NCBI RefSeq assembly: GCF_014699035.1
Contig: NZ_JACXAA010000003.1
Coordinates: 496,001 to 560,000, forward strand
Direction of reading: 5' to 3'
DNA length: 64,000 nt
Origin: Spirosoma validum
Lineage (GTDB): Bacteria > Bacteroidota > Bacteroidia > Cytophagales > Spirosomataceae
Shown here: positions 42,938 to 52,094 of the stretch, in pieces
Numbering within the stretch: position 1 is the first letter of the stretch
How the letters are laid out: every line of letters starts with the position of its first letter
Notes under the pieces: generated by a model
Seen by the model: the letters and a program-made list of their open reading frames with translations, nothing else
Told to the model about the DNA's origin: nothing
Databases searched by the model: none
Program-made: the position numbers and the translations under genes

Positions 42938-44503
42938 TTAACGCGCTACAAGCATTCGTTTGGCAAGTAATCCCTGTCCTGTTTCAACGCGGAGAATGTA
43001 GTCGCCTGTAGGTAAATTATTGACATTGAATCGGATGGACGTAGCGGATGGTCGGGACGTATCGATGGACATAAATCGCCCCTGCATATCGGCAACCTGT
43101 ATCGACGTAATGCCCTGAGCGAGTCCACTCGCTTCGAGTATGGCTTCCGACGAGGCTGGGTTTGGGTAAAGCCGGGCATCGGCGAAAATAGGTTCCGTCC
43201 CCGTAACGGTCTGACGGAATACCGGCGCAACCTGAAAATCTTTGAACAACGCAGCTGTCTCGGTGCTGGCGTCGGTACCAAACCAATCCGTTAAAATGGC
43301 TGCGTACACCTGTCGGAAATCCGTCTGCATCTTCAGATTGCTATTATCCAGATCGCTCAGGTTTGGGTTCTTGCCCACCATCGGTGTCTTAACGCCATTA
43401 CCAAAGACAAACATAGGAGCCGACGTGCCGTGATCAGTTCCGTAACTGCTATTCGAAATGGCCCGTCTGCCAAATTCCGAGAACGTCATGCCGATCACCC
43501 GGTCGTCAACTTTCAATTGACCTAAATCGGTCTGGAACGCCAGAATCGCATCCGATAAGGTTTTGAGCAGATTGGCGTGAGTGCCGGTCGTGGTATCAGT
43601 CGAAACCACCTGCGCTGCGTGGTTGTCGAACCCGCCCAGCGTAACGTAATAGACCTTGGTTTTCATGCCGCCACTGATGAGTCGGGCAATGATTTTGAGC
43701 TGCGCTGCGAGGGCGTTATTAGCCGGATACGTAGCGATGTTCTGTCCTTTGCCAGCCGCTGTCTTGATCTGCCCCGCGTAACTTACCGAACTGGCCTGCT
43801 GTTGCCGAATGTATTCAACCTGCTGTCCGGCATAACCTTTAACGTCTGTCGTAGGGTCGTTGGGTTTGTCGCCAACCAGACGGGCAAACGTATCAGGGTC
43901 CTGCAAAACAATCGCCATCGAGTCAGAGGGGCCAAGTAGGGTGGTTGCCGTTACGTAGCCAATCTGAATAGCGGGTGGATCAGGCATGGTAGCCGTTGGG
44001 TAGCTCGTCGGAAACCCAGGATATTGTTTGTCCAAATAACGACCTGCCCAGCCGGACGTAGATGTCTGGCTGGAATCAACAGCGGTCATCCAGATGTCGC
44101 TGGCCCGGAAGTGCGAAAAGTTCGGTGTCGGATACGATACGCCCTGGATGATGCTGAGTTTATTATCGTTGAAAAGCTGCTGCATGCCCGTCATGGATGG
44201 GTGCAGACCCGTTCCGGCGAAATTCTTTAGTTTAAGCGCTTTGGCTTCCGGTATGGCGATATTCCCGCGAAAACCCGGCGAGGTATAAACGCTCATCTGA
44301 TCGAGCGGAATCACCATGTTCAGCCCGTCGTTACCGCCCTGCAACTGAATAATGACCAGTACGCGGTCACTCGCAGCGGCCAGATTGATCAGCGACTGGA
44401 TGTATGACGAGGGACGGGCAAACGCCTTAGCGCCGAATCCGTCGATCAGGACCGGCAGAATCAGCGAGGAAGCTGCATGTTGTAGAAAGTTACGACGCTT
44501 CAT
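42938..44503 (-). CDS. DUF1501 protein with Tat-like signal and T9SS sorting domain
   Basis: 521 residues. N-terminus MKRRNFLQHAASSLIL has a twin-arginine RRNFL pattern. The DUF1501 (sulfatase-like fold) body runs from about 45 to 430, with VIIQLQGGNDGLNMVIPLD near its start and MTFSEFGRRAISNSSYGTDHGT near its end. The last ~80 residues are a T9SS type A sorting domain (YPNPASSEAIL ... LPTGDYILRVE, ending KRMLVAR). DUF1501 and DUF1800 occur together in many bacteria; their function is unknown. It is probably transcribed with the DUF1800 gene upstream (86 nt). Confidence 0.9.
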   Translation of the reverse strand: MKRRNFLQHAASSLILPVLIDGFGAKAFARPSSYIQSLINLAAASDRVLVIIQLQGGNDGLNMVIPLDQMSVYTSPGFRGNIAIPEAKALKLKNFAGTGLHPSMTGMQQLFNDNKLSIIQGVSYPTPNFSHFRASDIWMTAVDSSQTSTSGWAGRYLDKQYPGFPTSYPTATMPDPPAIQIGYVTATTLLGPSDSMAIVLQDPDTFARLVGDKPNDPTTDVKGYAGQQVEYIRQQQASSVSYAGQIKTAAGKGQNIATYPANNALAAQLKIIARLISGGMKTKVYYVTLGGFDNHAAQVVSTDTTTGTHANLLKTLSDAILAFQTDLGQLKVDDRVIGMTFSEFGRRAISNSSYGTDHGTSAPMFVFGNGVKTPMVGKNPNLSDLDNSNLKMQTDFRQVYAAILTDWFGTDASTETAALFKDFQVAPVFRQTVTGTEPIFADARLYPNPASSEAILEASGLAQGITSIQVADMQGRFMSIDTSRPSATSIRFNVNNLPTGDYILRVETGQGLLAKRMLVAR

Positions 44504-44589
44504 AGTAATAATTATGAATGATAGAATGAGTGAATGGTTTCGCGGCAGCTATTCGCTCACCGAAACGTCGGACCGTCACTCATGCATAA

Positions 44590-46140
44590 TTAGCTTATTT
44601 GATACAGAGCCGTTCGGAAAAGGTATTGCAGGAACGTAGTGAGCTTCATCTGAACGGCTTGTTTCTTAGCCGCGTCGTTTGGATTACGAACGTAGTCGTT
44701 CCACTCCACGGTCCACTCGTAGCGTGGCAGGGCGTTGAGTAACACCGTATCTGTCAGGAAATCTTTTTGCGTCTGATTGAGCGTAATCGCCAGCATCTGT
44801 GCCGTCATATCGTTCACCAGTTTAGCGGGATCAGTCGGGTCCGACAATGTTTTGGTATAAGCCAGTACGTCGATAACTGCTTTGCCGTTTAGCTTCAGCG
44901 CGTTCGTTGTCAGTGCGTCACTGAAGTATCCTCGTAAACCTAACGTAGTGGAATTGATCCATTGCTGGTAATAGCCGGTCTGGTAGTAAGCCGTCCAGCC
45001 GAAAACCGTAGGCGGGTTGAGCAAATCCTGCTGCTGCTCTTTGACTCGGGCGTAAACGTAATTGCCGATCTGATAATAAGCCGTAATGTTTTGCGTCGGA
45101 TCGGGCGCCTGTAATCCCCAGAAACGCATCGTTCCTATTACTAAATCCGTTGGCGATTTGATCACTGCCCCGCGCAGCCCCTCATCGAAAAAATGCTGAC
45201 TCTGGAATAAAGCCGCCAGTACGGGTTTCAGGTCGTAATTGTTTTTGCGGAATAGATCAGCGAGGGGACGGATGAAATTTGTTTCGATGGTGGCCGGAAT
45301 GTCCGAGTTAACAAACCAGAGGTACAATCTTCGGCAGATGTAACGGGGCGTCTCATCGTTCCGAAGAATCATGTCCAGCAAATCGTTCAGCTCATCCAGA
45401 CCCGCATTGTTTCCAGTACGTCCTTTGATAACCGTGTTCTGATACGTAGCCGAGAATTTTTTATCGGTCGTATCGTGCCTGTTCGCCCGGAATGCGCTGC
45501 TGATGGGGGCATTCACGGCATCGCGGTAGCCCGTATCGGCCCAGCCGGTGAGGACCTTAGCAGCAGCACGAACATCATCTTCTGTATAACCGCCGTTCCG
45601 TCCAATAGTAAAGAGTTCCTGAAGTTCACGGGCGTAATTCTCATTCGGTGTACCCGCTACGTTCTGATTCCCATTCAGGAAACGTAACATGGATGGGTCC
45701 TGGGTAATCGCAATCACGAACGATTTGAAATTGCCCAGCGCATATTTACGTAACAACGTATTGTACTGATACATGTACCGGTAATCGTTGACCGTCGCAT
45801 CGTTTGTGACAAAGTGGTTCGACCAGAACAGGGTCATTTTTTCGAGCAGCGATACCGGTTGATTCAGCATCAGGTTCGTCCACCAGTACTTGACGTACGC
45901 GTTAAACGTTCCCTGATTGTTCGTATCGAAAGGCTGGTCATGAAACGTCTTGCTCGTTTTCAGATCGAGCGGAGCAGCAGGGGCAGCCTGATCGGCCAGT
46001 AGTTGGCTAACGATCTGGGTGGCCGTTTTGCCCGTTAATGCCTTAATCTGATCGGGCGTTGGACCGAAGGTTGCTCGCCGTAGCAGGTAGGCAACCTGAG
46101 CAGCCGTCAATGGTTGCGTATACGTATCGAGTAAAGCCAC
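44590..46140 (-). CDS. DUF1800 family protein
   Basis: 516 residues from a GTG start (no in-frame ATG upstream). The family hallmarks are seen in order: QVAYLLRRATFGPT near the start, MTLFWSNHFVT, ENYARELQELFTIGRNGGYT (the most typical segment), and RHDTTDKKF. The middle is helical. No signal peptide is evident at this start, although DUF1501 beside it is exported; DUF1800 proteins often lack a standard signal. Role unknown. A possible -7 box TATCTTTA is at 46178-46185, 37 nt upstream. Confidence 0.88.
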   Translation of the reverse strand: MALLDTYTQPLTAAQVAYLLRRATFGPTPDQIKALTGKTATQIVSQLLADQAAPAAPLDLKTSKTFHDQPFDTNNQGTFNAYVKYWWTNLMLNQPVSLLEKMTLFWSNHFVTNDATVNDYRYMYQYNTLLRKYALGNFKSFVIAITQDPSMLRFLNGNQNVAGTPNENYARELQELFTIGRNGGYTEDDVRAAAKVLTGWADTGYRDAVNAPISSAFRANRHDTTDKKFSATYQNTVIKGRTGNNAGLDELNDLLDMILRNDETPRYICRRLYLWFVNSDIPATIETNFIRPLADLFRKNNYDLKPVLAALFQSQHFFDEGLRGAVIKSPTDLVIGTMRFWGLQAPDPTQNITAYYQIGNYVYARVKEQQQDLLNPPTVFGWTAYYQTGYYQQWINSTTLGLRGYFSDALTTNALKLNGKAVIDVLAYTKTLSDPTDPAKLVNDMTAQMLAITLNQTQKDFLTDTVLLNALPRYEWTVEWNDYVRNPNDAAKKQAVQMKLTTFLQYLFRTALYQIS

Positions 46141-46177
46141 AGTATATGTTGATTGAGCGGTTATGGGCTGTTGACAA

Positions 46178-46185
46178 TAAAGATA
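46178..46185 (-). promoter_or_regulatory. Possible -7 box of the DUF1800-DUF1501 unit
   Basis: TATCTTTA on the minus strand matches TAnnTTTG except for the last base; it lies 37 nt before the GTG start. No -33 TTG was seen. Confidence 0.3.
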
Positions 46186-46267
46186 CCTACAGGGTTTAAA
46201 TTTTCTTACGTAATTAATTGATATTTAATGAGTAACAGGTAAATAGTATTGAAAATAATGAATACAA

Positions 46268-46299
46268 AAAGCCCTGAAACTACTCAGTTTCAGGGCTTT
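46268..46299. terminator. Intrinsic terminator after the MFS gene
   Basis: A 13-bp perfect stem, AAAGCCCTGAAAC (46268-46280) with its complement (46287-46299), loop TACTCA. On the minus strand the stem ends in GGGCTTTTTGT, a U-tract, just beyond the MFS stop at 46339. Confidence 0.75.
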
Positions 46300-46338
46300 A
46301 AATTTTAGGTATTTTTGCCTAAAATTTGCTGGTTATTT

Positions 46339-47613
46339 TTACAGTTGAGGCTGTTCCAGGACCGCGGTTTCATTAGCAGGACCTTGTGGGCGGTTACGCA
46401 TCCAGAACCACAGGAGTGTAAAAGCAACGATTAGTATAATAGGAAATGTCATCATGGTAGATAGGGTAGCCTGACCAGCGGCTAATTCCAGTGATGGACC
46501 AGATAGACCTTTGGCAGCGGCTTCGGCATGATCAGAATCAATCCAGCGACCAATGATCGGCTGGAAGATAGATGTTGATAGCATACCTACTCCGCCAATA
46601 ATCGACATACCCAGCGCACCACTCAATGGAACCCGCTGAGCAACAAAGCCAATCATGGTTGGCCAGTTAAAGCATACGCCAAGACCAAAGATTACAGCGG
46701 CTAAATAAGCTATTGGACCCGTAACGGTACTAAACATGTAAATACCGATGGTGGCTAAGACCGCACCGCCAAGTAAAACACCCGTTTGACCAAATTGTGC
46801 TACAACTGGACCGGTGAAAAGTCTGCCAATCGTCATGACACCGAATGTCAACGCTAAAACCAACATGGCATCGGCTCCGCTGCTGCTTAAGACAACGGCA
46901 ACCCACTGGTTAGGACCAAATTCAGTAATGGCTGTCAGCGCCATGCAGCAGAACAGAGCGATGTACAAAGGGGTGAGCATGGCCTGGAAATTTTTCGCCA
47001 ATGACGTAACGCCTTCCACTTTTGGTCTTGGGAAAGCCTGGCCGAAAAACAGGAACGCATACACCACTGTCGGCAGCATAAGCACCCAAATTTGAGCCTG
47101 CCAGGAAAAACCAGCTTCGGTCATGAATTTAGATATCAAACTACCAATCACAATGCCACCGGGAAACCACATGTGAAACCGGCCCAGCATTTTGTTTAGT
47201 TTATTGCTGGAATACATATCGGCAATCATCGGATTACAGGCAGCTTCTGTACAGCCATTTCCGAAACCAATGAAGAAGGTGGAGAACAGCAGACCGACGT
47301 AGCCGCCCGCATAAATGGTTAGCAGAATACCCAATGTGTGGGCAACAACGGCAACCTGCATGATTATTTTTGGCCCTACCGTGTGATAGACGATACCACC
47401 GATCACCATTGAAATGGGAAAGCCAAAAAAGAACATCGAATTGATAAAGCCTAATTGCTCGGCAGTCAGTCCGAACTCAGTGCCCAGCTGAGGCAGAATA
47501 CCCGCCCGGATACTAAAGGAAAAGGCCGTAGTAATAATGGCAAGGCAACTGGCGAGAAATAGCCGCGACGGATTAACCGCTGAATTAATTGACTGACTGA
47601 TCGCTGGATTCAT
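46339..47613 (-). CDS. MFS sugar transporter
   Basis: 424 residues from the ATG at 47613. Twelve hydrophobic segments are visible, e.g. LGFINSMFFFGFPISMVIGG, IMQVAVVAHTLGILLTIYA and LIVAFTLLWFWM at the end. Segment 5 contains GFGNGCTEAACNPMIAD, a glycine-rich/acidic region like that of FucP-type sugar:proton symporters. It is divergent from the two Gfo/Idh/MocA genes (298 nt between), so it probably brings in their sugar substrate; the substrate is not known. Confidence 0.87.
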   Translation of the reverse strand: MNPAISQSINSAVNPSRLFLASCLAIITTAFSFSIRAGILPQLGTEFGLTAEQLGFINSMFFFGFPISMVIGGIVYHTVGPKIIMQVAVVAHTLGILLTIYAGGYVGLLFSTFFIGFGNGCTEAACNPMIADMYSSNKLNKMLGRFHMWFPGGIVIGSLISKFMTEAGFSWQAQIWVLMLPTVVYAFLFFGQAFPRPKVEGVTSLAKNFQAMLTPLYIALFCCMALTAITEFGPNQWVAVVLSSSGADAMLVLALTFGVMTIGRLFTGPVVAQFGQTGVLLGGAVLATIGIYMFSTVTGPIAYLAAVIFGLGVCFNWPTMIGFVAQRVPLSGALGMSIIGGVGMLSTSIFQPIIGRWIDSDHAEAAAKGLSGPSLELAAGQATLSTMMTFPIILIVAFTLLWFWMRNRPQGPANETAVLEQPQL

Positions 47614-47911
47614 TTTCTGCAAGAGAGGGATTTAGTGAGTTTACAGATTGATTAAAAAGTAAAAGGCATTCAAGGGAATAAACTCCCCATTTGGAGTCGT
47701 TTTTGTGCAAAATTTCCGAAAAATAAGAGAAAACAGCTAATTTCCGGCCGCGAAATAATGATGGAATTCCGGCTTACTGTTCCGTTTATCGGTCAATGTC
47801 TCCTGGTTCCGGCTTGGGCGTAAGCTTCGTTAGCCCGTACCTTACATTGAATACAGTAAACTACCCCCCGTCATTCTCTTTTCTAATCTGTTTTCACTCA
47901 ACTTCATTACA

Positions 47912-49063
47912 ATGCACAGAAAATTGCGAATGGGTATGGTTGGTGGAGGACTTGACGCTTTTATTGGCGCTGTTCACCGCCGGGCCGCTGGTTTTGATAA
48001 CGAAATCGAACTAGTCTGTGGTGTTTTTAGCTCATCGCCCGAAAAATCAAAAGCGACGGGCCTTGCCCTTTACCTACCCGAAGACCGGGTTTACTCGTCC
48101 TATGAGGAAATGATTGAGCGGGAAAAGGCGCTGCCCGAAGGGGAGCGAATGGATTTTCTCTCCATCGTAACGCCGAACCACATGCACTTTCCGCCCGCCA
48201 AAATGGCTCTGGAGAACGGTTTTCATGTGATGTGCGACAAGCCCATGACGATCAATCTGGCAGAAGCAAAAGAACTGGCTCAACTGGTTGAGGCATTGGG
48301 GTTAGTCTTTGGCTTGACGCATAACTACACGGGTTACCCGATGGTGAAGGAAGCGCGTGATATGGTACGTAACGGCAAGCTCGGGAAAATTCGGAAGGTG
48401 GTTGTCGAATATCCGCAGGGCTGGTTGTCGAAGAAAGAAGAAGATACCAACTACAAACAGGCGATCTGGCGCACAGACCCGTCTAAATCAGGCGCGGCTG
48501 GCTGCATGGGTGATATTGGCACGCACGCTGAAAACCTGGCTGAATACGTAACCGGACTGAAGATATCTGAACTCTGTGCTGACCTCACTACGTTCGTTCC
48601 GGGTCGCTTACTCGACGATGACGGAAACGTACTGCTCCGTTTTGAGGGAGGAGCCAAAGGGGTTCTGCACGCCAGTCAGATTGCTAATGGGGAAGAAAAC
48701 TCCCTGAAAATTTACGTATGGGGTGAGTTGGGAGGCCTCGAATGGCACCAGATGGAGCCGAATACGCTGAAATACAAAACACAGGAAGGTCAGCGGATTA
48801 TCCGTCCAAATGTTGGCGATTTGTCGGCGTCAGCCAAAGCGCACTGGCGAATGCCTGCCGGTCATCCTGAGGGCTTCTTTGAAGCTTTCGCCAACCTGTA
48901 CCGAAACTTTGCTTATGCCGTGAAAGCGCACATGGAAGGCAAGCCTGCTGACCCAATCTACGACTTTCCAAAAGCCGAAGATGGTGTCCGCGGACTTGCC
49001 TTCATTGACACGGTTATTGCATCGAACCAGTCTGAAACGAAGTGGACGAAGTTTATTCAATGA
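47912..49063 (+). CDS. Gfo/Idh/MocA family oxidoreductase 1
   Basis: 383 residues. NAD(P)-binding fold at the start ([18 protein letters not shown], the GxGxxA-type loop in GGGLDA), [12 protein letters not shown], and the sugar-site motif CDKPMT in place of the usual EKP. The C-terminal alpha/beta half contains [17 protein letters not shown], with the catalytic His in GTHAENL. Cytoplasmic, acts on a sugar or its derivative. Followed by a second family member 90 nt later, separated by a long palindrome. Confidence 0.9.
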   Translation: MHRKLRMGMVGGGLDAFIGAVHRRAAGFDNEIELVCGVFSSSPEKSKATGLALYLPEDRVYSSYEEMIEREKALPEGERMDFLSIVTPNHMHFPPAKMALENGFHVMCDKPMTINLAEAKELAQLVEALGLVFGLTHNYTGYPMVKEARDMVRNGKLGKIRKVVVEYPQGWLSKKEEDTNYKQAIWRTDPSKSGAAGCMGDIGTHAENLAEYVTGLKISELCADLTTFVPGRLLDDDGNVLLRFEGGAKGVLHASQIANGEENSLKIYVWGELGGLEWHQMEPNTLKYKTQEGQRIIRPNVGDLSASAKAHWRMPAGHPEGFFEAFANLYRNFAYAVKAHMEGKPADPIYDFPKAEDGVRGLAFIDTVIASNQSETKWTKFIQ

Positions 49064-49068
49064 TGGTA

Positions 49069-49136
49069 GCCTGGACGGCCACGTCCGGGTAAGATAATCA
49101 CTACAAAGACAATTACCCGGACGTGGCCGTCCAGGC
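49069..49136. repeat. Perfect 24-bp hairpin between two Gfo/Idh/MocA genes
   Basis: Arms GCCTGGACGGCCACGTCCGG plus GTAA (49069-49092) and its exact complement (49113-49136) enclose a 20-nt loop. It starts 6 nt after the first stop and ends 17 nt before the second start, so it is likely an RNA structure that adjusts expression of the two genes, or a mobile repeat. Confidence 0.82.
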
Positions 49137-49153
49137 CACAAAAGACCAAACTA

Positions 49154-50299
49154 ATGCAAAAAATTAATGTTGGTGTCGTTGGTACCGGATTCATCGGGCC
49201 TGCGCATATCGAAGCGCTACGTCGCTTACCCAATACGAACGTCGTCGCCCTGTGCGAAGTGACCATTGAACTGGCTCGTCAGAAAGCCGATCAGCTCGGT
49301 ATCGAACGGGCCTGTACGTTCGATGAGCTGCTTAAGATGGACGATATAAAAGTGGTGCACATCTGCACTCCTAATTTCCTGCACTACGCACAGTCGAAAG
49401 CCGCTCTGGAAGCTGGGAAGCACGTAGTGTGTGAAAAACCATTGGCTAAAGACCTCCACGAAGCCGAAGAACTGGTCGAGCTGGCGAAGAAAACCGGATT
49501 GGTTAACGCCGTTCATTTCAACCTCCGTTATTATCCGCTCGTTCGCCAGATGAAGGTGATGCGTGAGCAAGACAATCTCGGTGAAGTATACTCGGTAATC
49601 GGTTCATACTTACAGGATTGGTTGTTCTACGAGACTGACTACAACTGGCGTCTTGAACCCGACAAATCGGGCGATTCGCGGGCGATTGCCGACATCGGTT
49701 CGCACCTGATGGATAGTTTGGAATACATTACAGGGCTGAAAACCGTGGCTGTTCTGGCTGATTTCAACACCATCCATAAATTTCGCAAAAAGCCGCTCAA
49801 GCCCGTTGAAACGTATTCAGGCAAAATGCTCAAACCGGAAGACTACGCTGATGTTCCCATCAATACCGAGGATCACGCCAACGTACTGCTACGTTTCGAT
49901 AACGGCAATAAGGGTGTTATTACGGTATCGCAGGTGTCGGCAGGTCGGAAAAACCAGATGAAACTGGAAATTGCCGGATCAAAGAAAACGTTTGCCTGGA
50001 ACTCCGAAGCGCCCAACCAGATGTGGATTGGTAACCGCGACGGCTCGAATGAGTCGTTCCTTCGCGACCCATCACTGGCGCACCCCGATGCTCGTTCGGT
50101 CATGTCGTTCCCCGGTGGACACAACGAAGGTTTTCCTGATACGTCGAAGCAGTTGTTTAAAGAGGTTTACGATGCCATTGCTGCTGGAAAACAGCCTGAA
50201 AAACCAACCTTCCCGACCTTTGCTGATGGTTATCGAGAATTGCTCATTTGTGAGAAAATCCTGGAATCCAATCGGAAACAGGCGTGGGTGGAAATTTAA
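49154..50299 (+). CDS. Gfo/Idh/MocA family oxidoreductase 2
   Basis: 381 residues. Dinucleotide loop VGTGFIGPAHIEAL, ICTPNFLHYAQSKAAL and the EKPLAKD motif that is standard for the family (the first copy has DKP). Catalytic His in ADIGSHLMDSLEYI. Related to, but not a recent copy of, the previous gene. In other Bacteroidota such pairs act on sugar 3-hydroxyls; that is inference here. Next on the strand is a DUF433 antitoxin. Confidence 0.9.
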   Translation: MQKINVGVVGTGFIGPAHIEALRRLPNTNVVALCEVTIELARQKADQLGIERACTFDELLKMDDIKVVHICTPNFLHYAQSKAALEAGKHVVCEKPLAKDLHEAEELVELAKKTGLVNAVHFNLRYYPLVRQMKVMREQDNLGEVYSVIGSYLQDWLFYETDYNWRLEPDKSGDSRAIADIGSHLMDSLEYITGLKTVAVLADFNTIHKFRKKPLKPVETYSGKMLKPEDYADVPINTEDHANVLLRFDNGNKGVITVSQVSAGRKNQMKLEIAGSKKTFAWNSEAPNQMWIGNRDGSNESFLRDPSLAHPDARSVMSFPGGHNEGFPDTSKQLFKEVYDAIAAGKQPEKPTFPTFADGYRELLICEKILESNRKQAWVEI

Positions 50300-50344
50300 A
50301 AAGTGAAGCATTACTTTAGTGATGTAAACTTGAATCATAGAACC

Positions 50345-50581
50345 ATGCAGTACCAGGAAAAATACAGCAACATCATTACCATAGAACCCGGAAAGCGTGG
50401 TGGTAAACCTTGCATACGAGGAATGCGGATTACGGTTGGTGATATTTTGGGATGGCTAGGGGGAGGGATGACTATAGAGGAGATCATTGAGGATTTTCCT
50501 GAACTAACTCGTGAGGATATTCAGGCCGCTTTATTTTTCGCAGCGGATCGCGATAACGGTACAATGTTGATGGCTGCCTGA
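50345..50581 (+). CDS. DUF433 antitoxin
   Basis: 78 residues from the ATG at 50345; an in-frame ATG at 50303 would add 14 residues upstream of the family's usual start. The DUF433 pattern is clear: ITIEPGKRGGKPCIRGMRIT, VGDILGWLGGGMT and EEIIEDFPELTREDIQAAL, a winged-helix/VapB-like antitoxin. Its stop TGA overlaps the ATG of the toxin gene (TGATG), a typical translational coupling. It lies inside an otherwise sugar-catabolic gene run. Confidence 0.88.
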   Translation: MQYQEKYSNIITIEPGKRGGKPCIRGMRITVGDILGWLGGGMTIEEIIEDFPELTREDIQAALFFAADRDNGTMLMAA

Positions 50582-50965
50582 TGCGACTATTATTCGATCA
50601 AAACATCCGCAACGGCGGCCCGGCCATTTCGGGTAGTGAAACAATTAAAGGCCATGTTCCCGGATGTTTTGGGGGTTCGGGAATGTGGCCTATATAATGC
50701 CGATGGTTACCAGATATGGGAATACGCCCGTCAGGATGATTATACGATTGTTGCCTTCGATAAAGATATTCCGGTCATAGGCTCTGTGAAGGGCTTTCCT
50801 CCCAAAATTATTTGGTTAAGGACTGGCAATCTCAACAATTCAGCCATTTGTTTACTCTTTACTGATCATCTTGATCAATTCAACGCTTTTATTGATGATG
50901 AAAGGAAAGGATGCCTGATGGTATACCCTAATTCATCTTCTGACAATCAAACCATAGAAGAATGA
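50581..50965 (+). pseudogene. DUF5615 PIN-like toxin, frameshifted
   Basis: Frame 1 from the ATG at 50581 encodes MRLLFDQNI, the typical DUF5615 start with its acidic residue, and then departs. The remainder is in frame 2: FRVVKQLKAMFPDVLGV (about 50624-50675), IWEYARQDDYTIVAFDKDI and PPKIIWLRTGNL, matching the family's order. Between the two parts there are about 16 bases too many (GC-rich, near 50609-50626), which shifts the frame. An internal GTG at 50636 could start a 109-residue remnant without the N-terminal strand. So the toxin is probably inactive, unless this is a sequencing error. The stop overlaps the next start (ATGA). Confidence 0.72.
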
Positions 50966-52014
50966 AAACTATGAAAGGTCCGGGCATTTTTCTTGCCCAA
51001 TTCTTAGGGGATACCGAACCCTTTAATTCGCTTGAGTCTATTGCCAAATACATGGCCGATCTCGGCTATAAAGGTGTACAGATTCCAACCTGGGACCCGC
51101 GTATGATCGACTTGAAGAAAGCTTCTGAAAGTCAGACGTATTGCGATGAACTGAAAGGAAAACTGAACGACATTGGCGTTGAAATCACGGAACTGGCTAC
51201 GCACCTGCAAGGGCAGCTGGTCGCCGTACATCCAGCCTACGGTGCCATGTTCGATGGATTTGGACCAGCTGAATTAGCGGGCAAACCGAAAGAGCAGCAG
51301 GCATGGGCGGTCGACCAACTGATCATGACCGCCAAAGCCAGTAAAAACCTTGGACTAAAAGTTAGTCCGACATTTTCTGGCGCTTTATTGTGGCCATTTG
51401 TTTACCCGTGGCCACAGCGTCCGGCTGGGTTGGTTGATACGGGTTTTACCGAGCTGGCTAACCGTTGGAAGCCTATCCTGAACGCCTACGACGAAGCTGG
51501 TGTCGATGTAGCCTACGAACTGCATCCCGGCGAAGACCTGCACGACGGTATTACGTTCGAGATGTTCTTAGAAAAAGTTGACAATCATCCTCGCGCGGGT
51601 ATCAACTACGATCCGAGCCACTTCGTACTGCAACAACTCGACTATTTGCAGTTCATCGACTTCTACCATGATCGTATCTATGCCTACCATGTGAAAGATG
51701 CCGAGTTTAACCCAACGGGCAAGCAAGGCGTGTACGGTGGCTACCAGGGCTGGGTTGAACGAGCCGGACGATTCCGCTCACTGGGCGATGGTCAGGTAGA
51801 TTTCTCGGGTATTTTCTCGAAATTGGCGCAGTACGACTACGATCGCTGGGCTGTTTTGGAATGGGAATGTGCCCTGAAACATCCTGAGCAGGGTGCGGCT
51901 GAAGGGGCTCCTTTCATCGAAAGTCACATCATCCGCGTCACCGAACGCGCCTTTGACGACTTTGCCGGAACAGGCGCTGATGAAAATTTCAATAAGAAGG
52001 TGTTAGGACTGTAA
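50962..52014 (+). CDS. Sugar phosphate isomerase/epimerase (AP endonuclease 2 fold)
   Basis: 350 residues; the ATG at 50962 overlaps the toxin stop by 4 nt. TIM-barrel features: YMADLGYKGVQIPTWDP, AYELHPGEDLHDG (Glu/His metal ligands), INYDPSHFVLQ (Asp/His), HVKDAEF (His/Asp) and WAVLEWECALKHPEQG near the end. Metal-dependent isomerase or epimerase of a sugar, in the cytoplasm. Likely works with the two Gfo/Idh/MocA dehydrogenases upstream. The break between them by a toxin-antitoxin pair is unusual. Confidence 0.9.
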   Translation: MKTMKGPGIFLAQFLGDTEPFNSLESIAKYMADLGYKGVQIPTWDPRMIDLKKASESQTYCDELKGKLNDIGVEITELATHLQGQLVAVHPAYGAMFDGFGPAELAGKPKEQQAWAVDQLIMTAKASKNLGLKVSPTFSGALLWPFVYPWPQRPAGLVDTGFTELANRWKPILNAYDEAGVDVAYELHPGEDLHDGITFEMFLEKVDNHPRAGINYDPSHFVLQQLDYLQFIDFYHDRIYAYHVKDAEFNPTGKQGVYGGYQGWVERAGRFRSLGDGQVDFSGIFSKLAQYDYDRWAVLEWECALKHPEQGAAEGAPFIESHIIRVTERAFDDFAGTGADENFNKKVLGL

Positions 52015-52040
52015 CCTTTGTTACTATTCGTTATTTCTCG

Positions 52041-52068
52041 TGGTGTCGGGTTCTCAAACCCGACACCA
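52041..52068. repeat. Perfect 12-bp hairpin with CTCA loop (family copy 5)
   Basis: Arms TGGTGTCGGGTT (52041-52052) and its complement (52057-52068) around CTCA. It has the same inner stem as the copy at 31996. It separates the isomerase from the SRA-HNH gene. Confidence 0.82.
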
Positions 52069-52094
52069 TTTGTTATAGGCTAACTTATTTCGTC

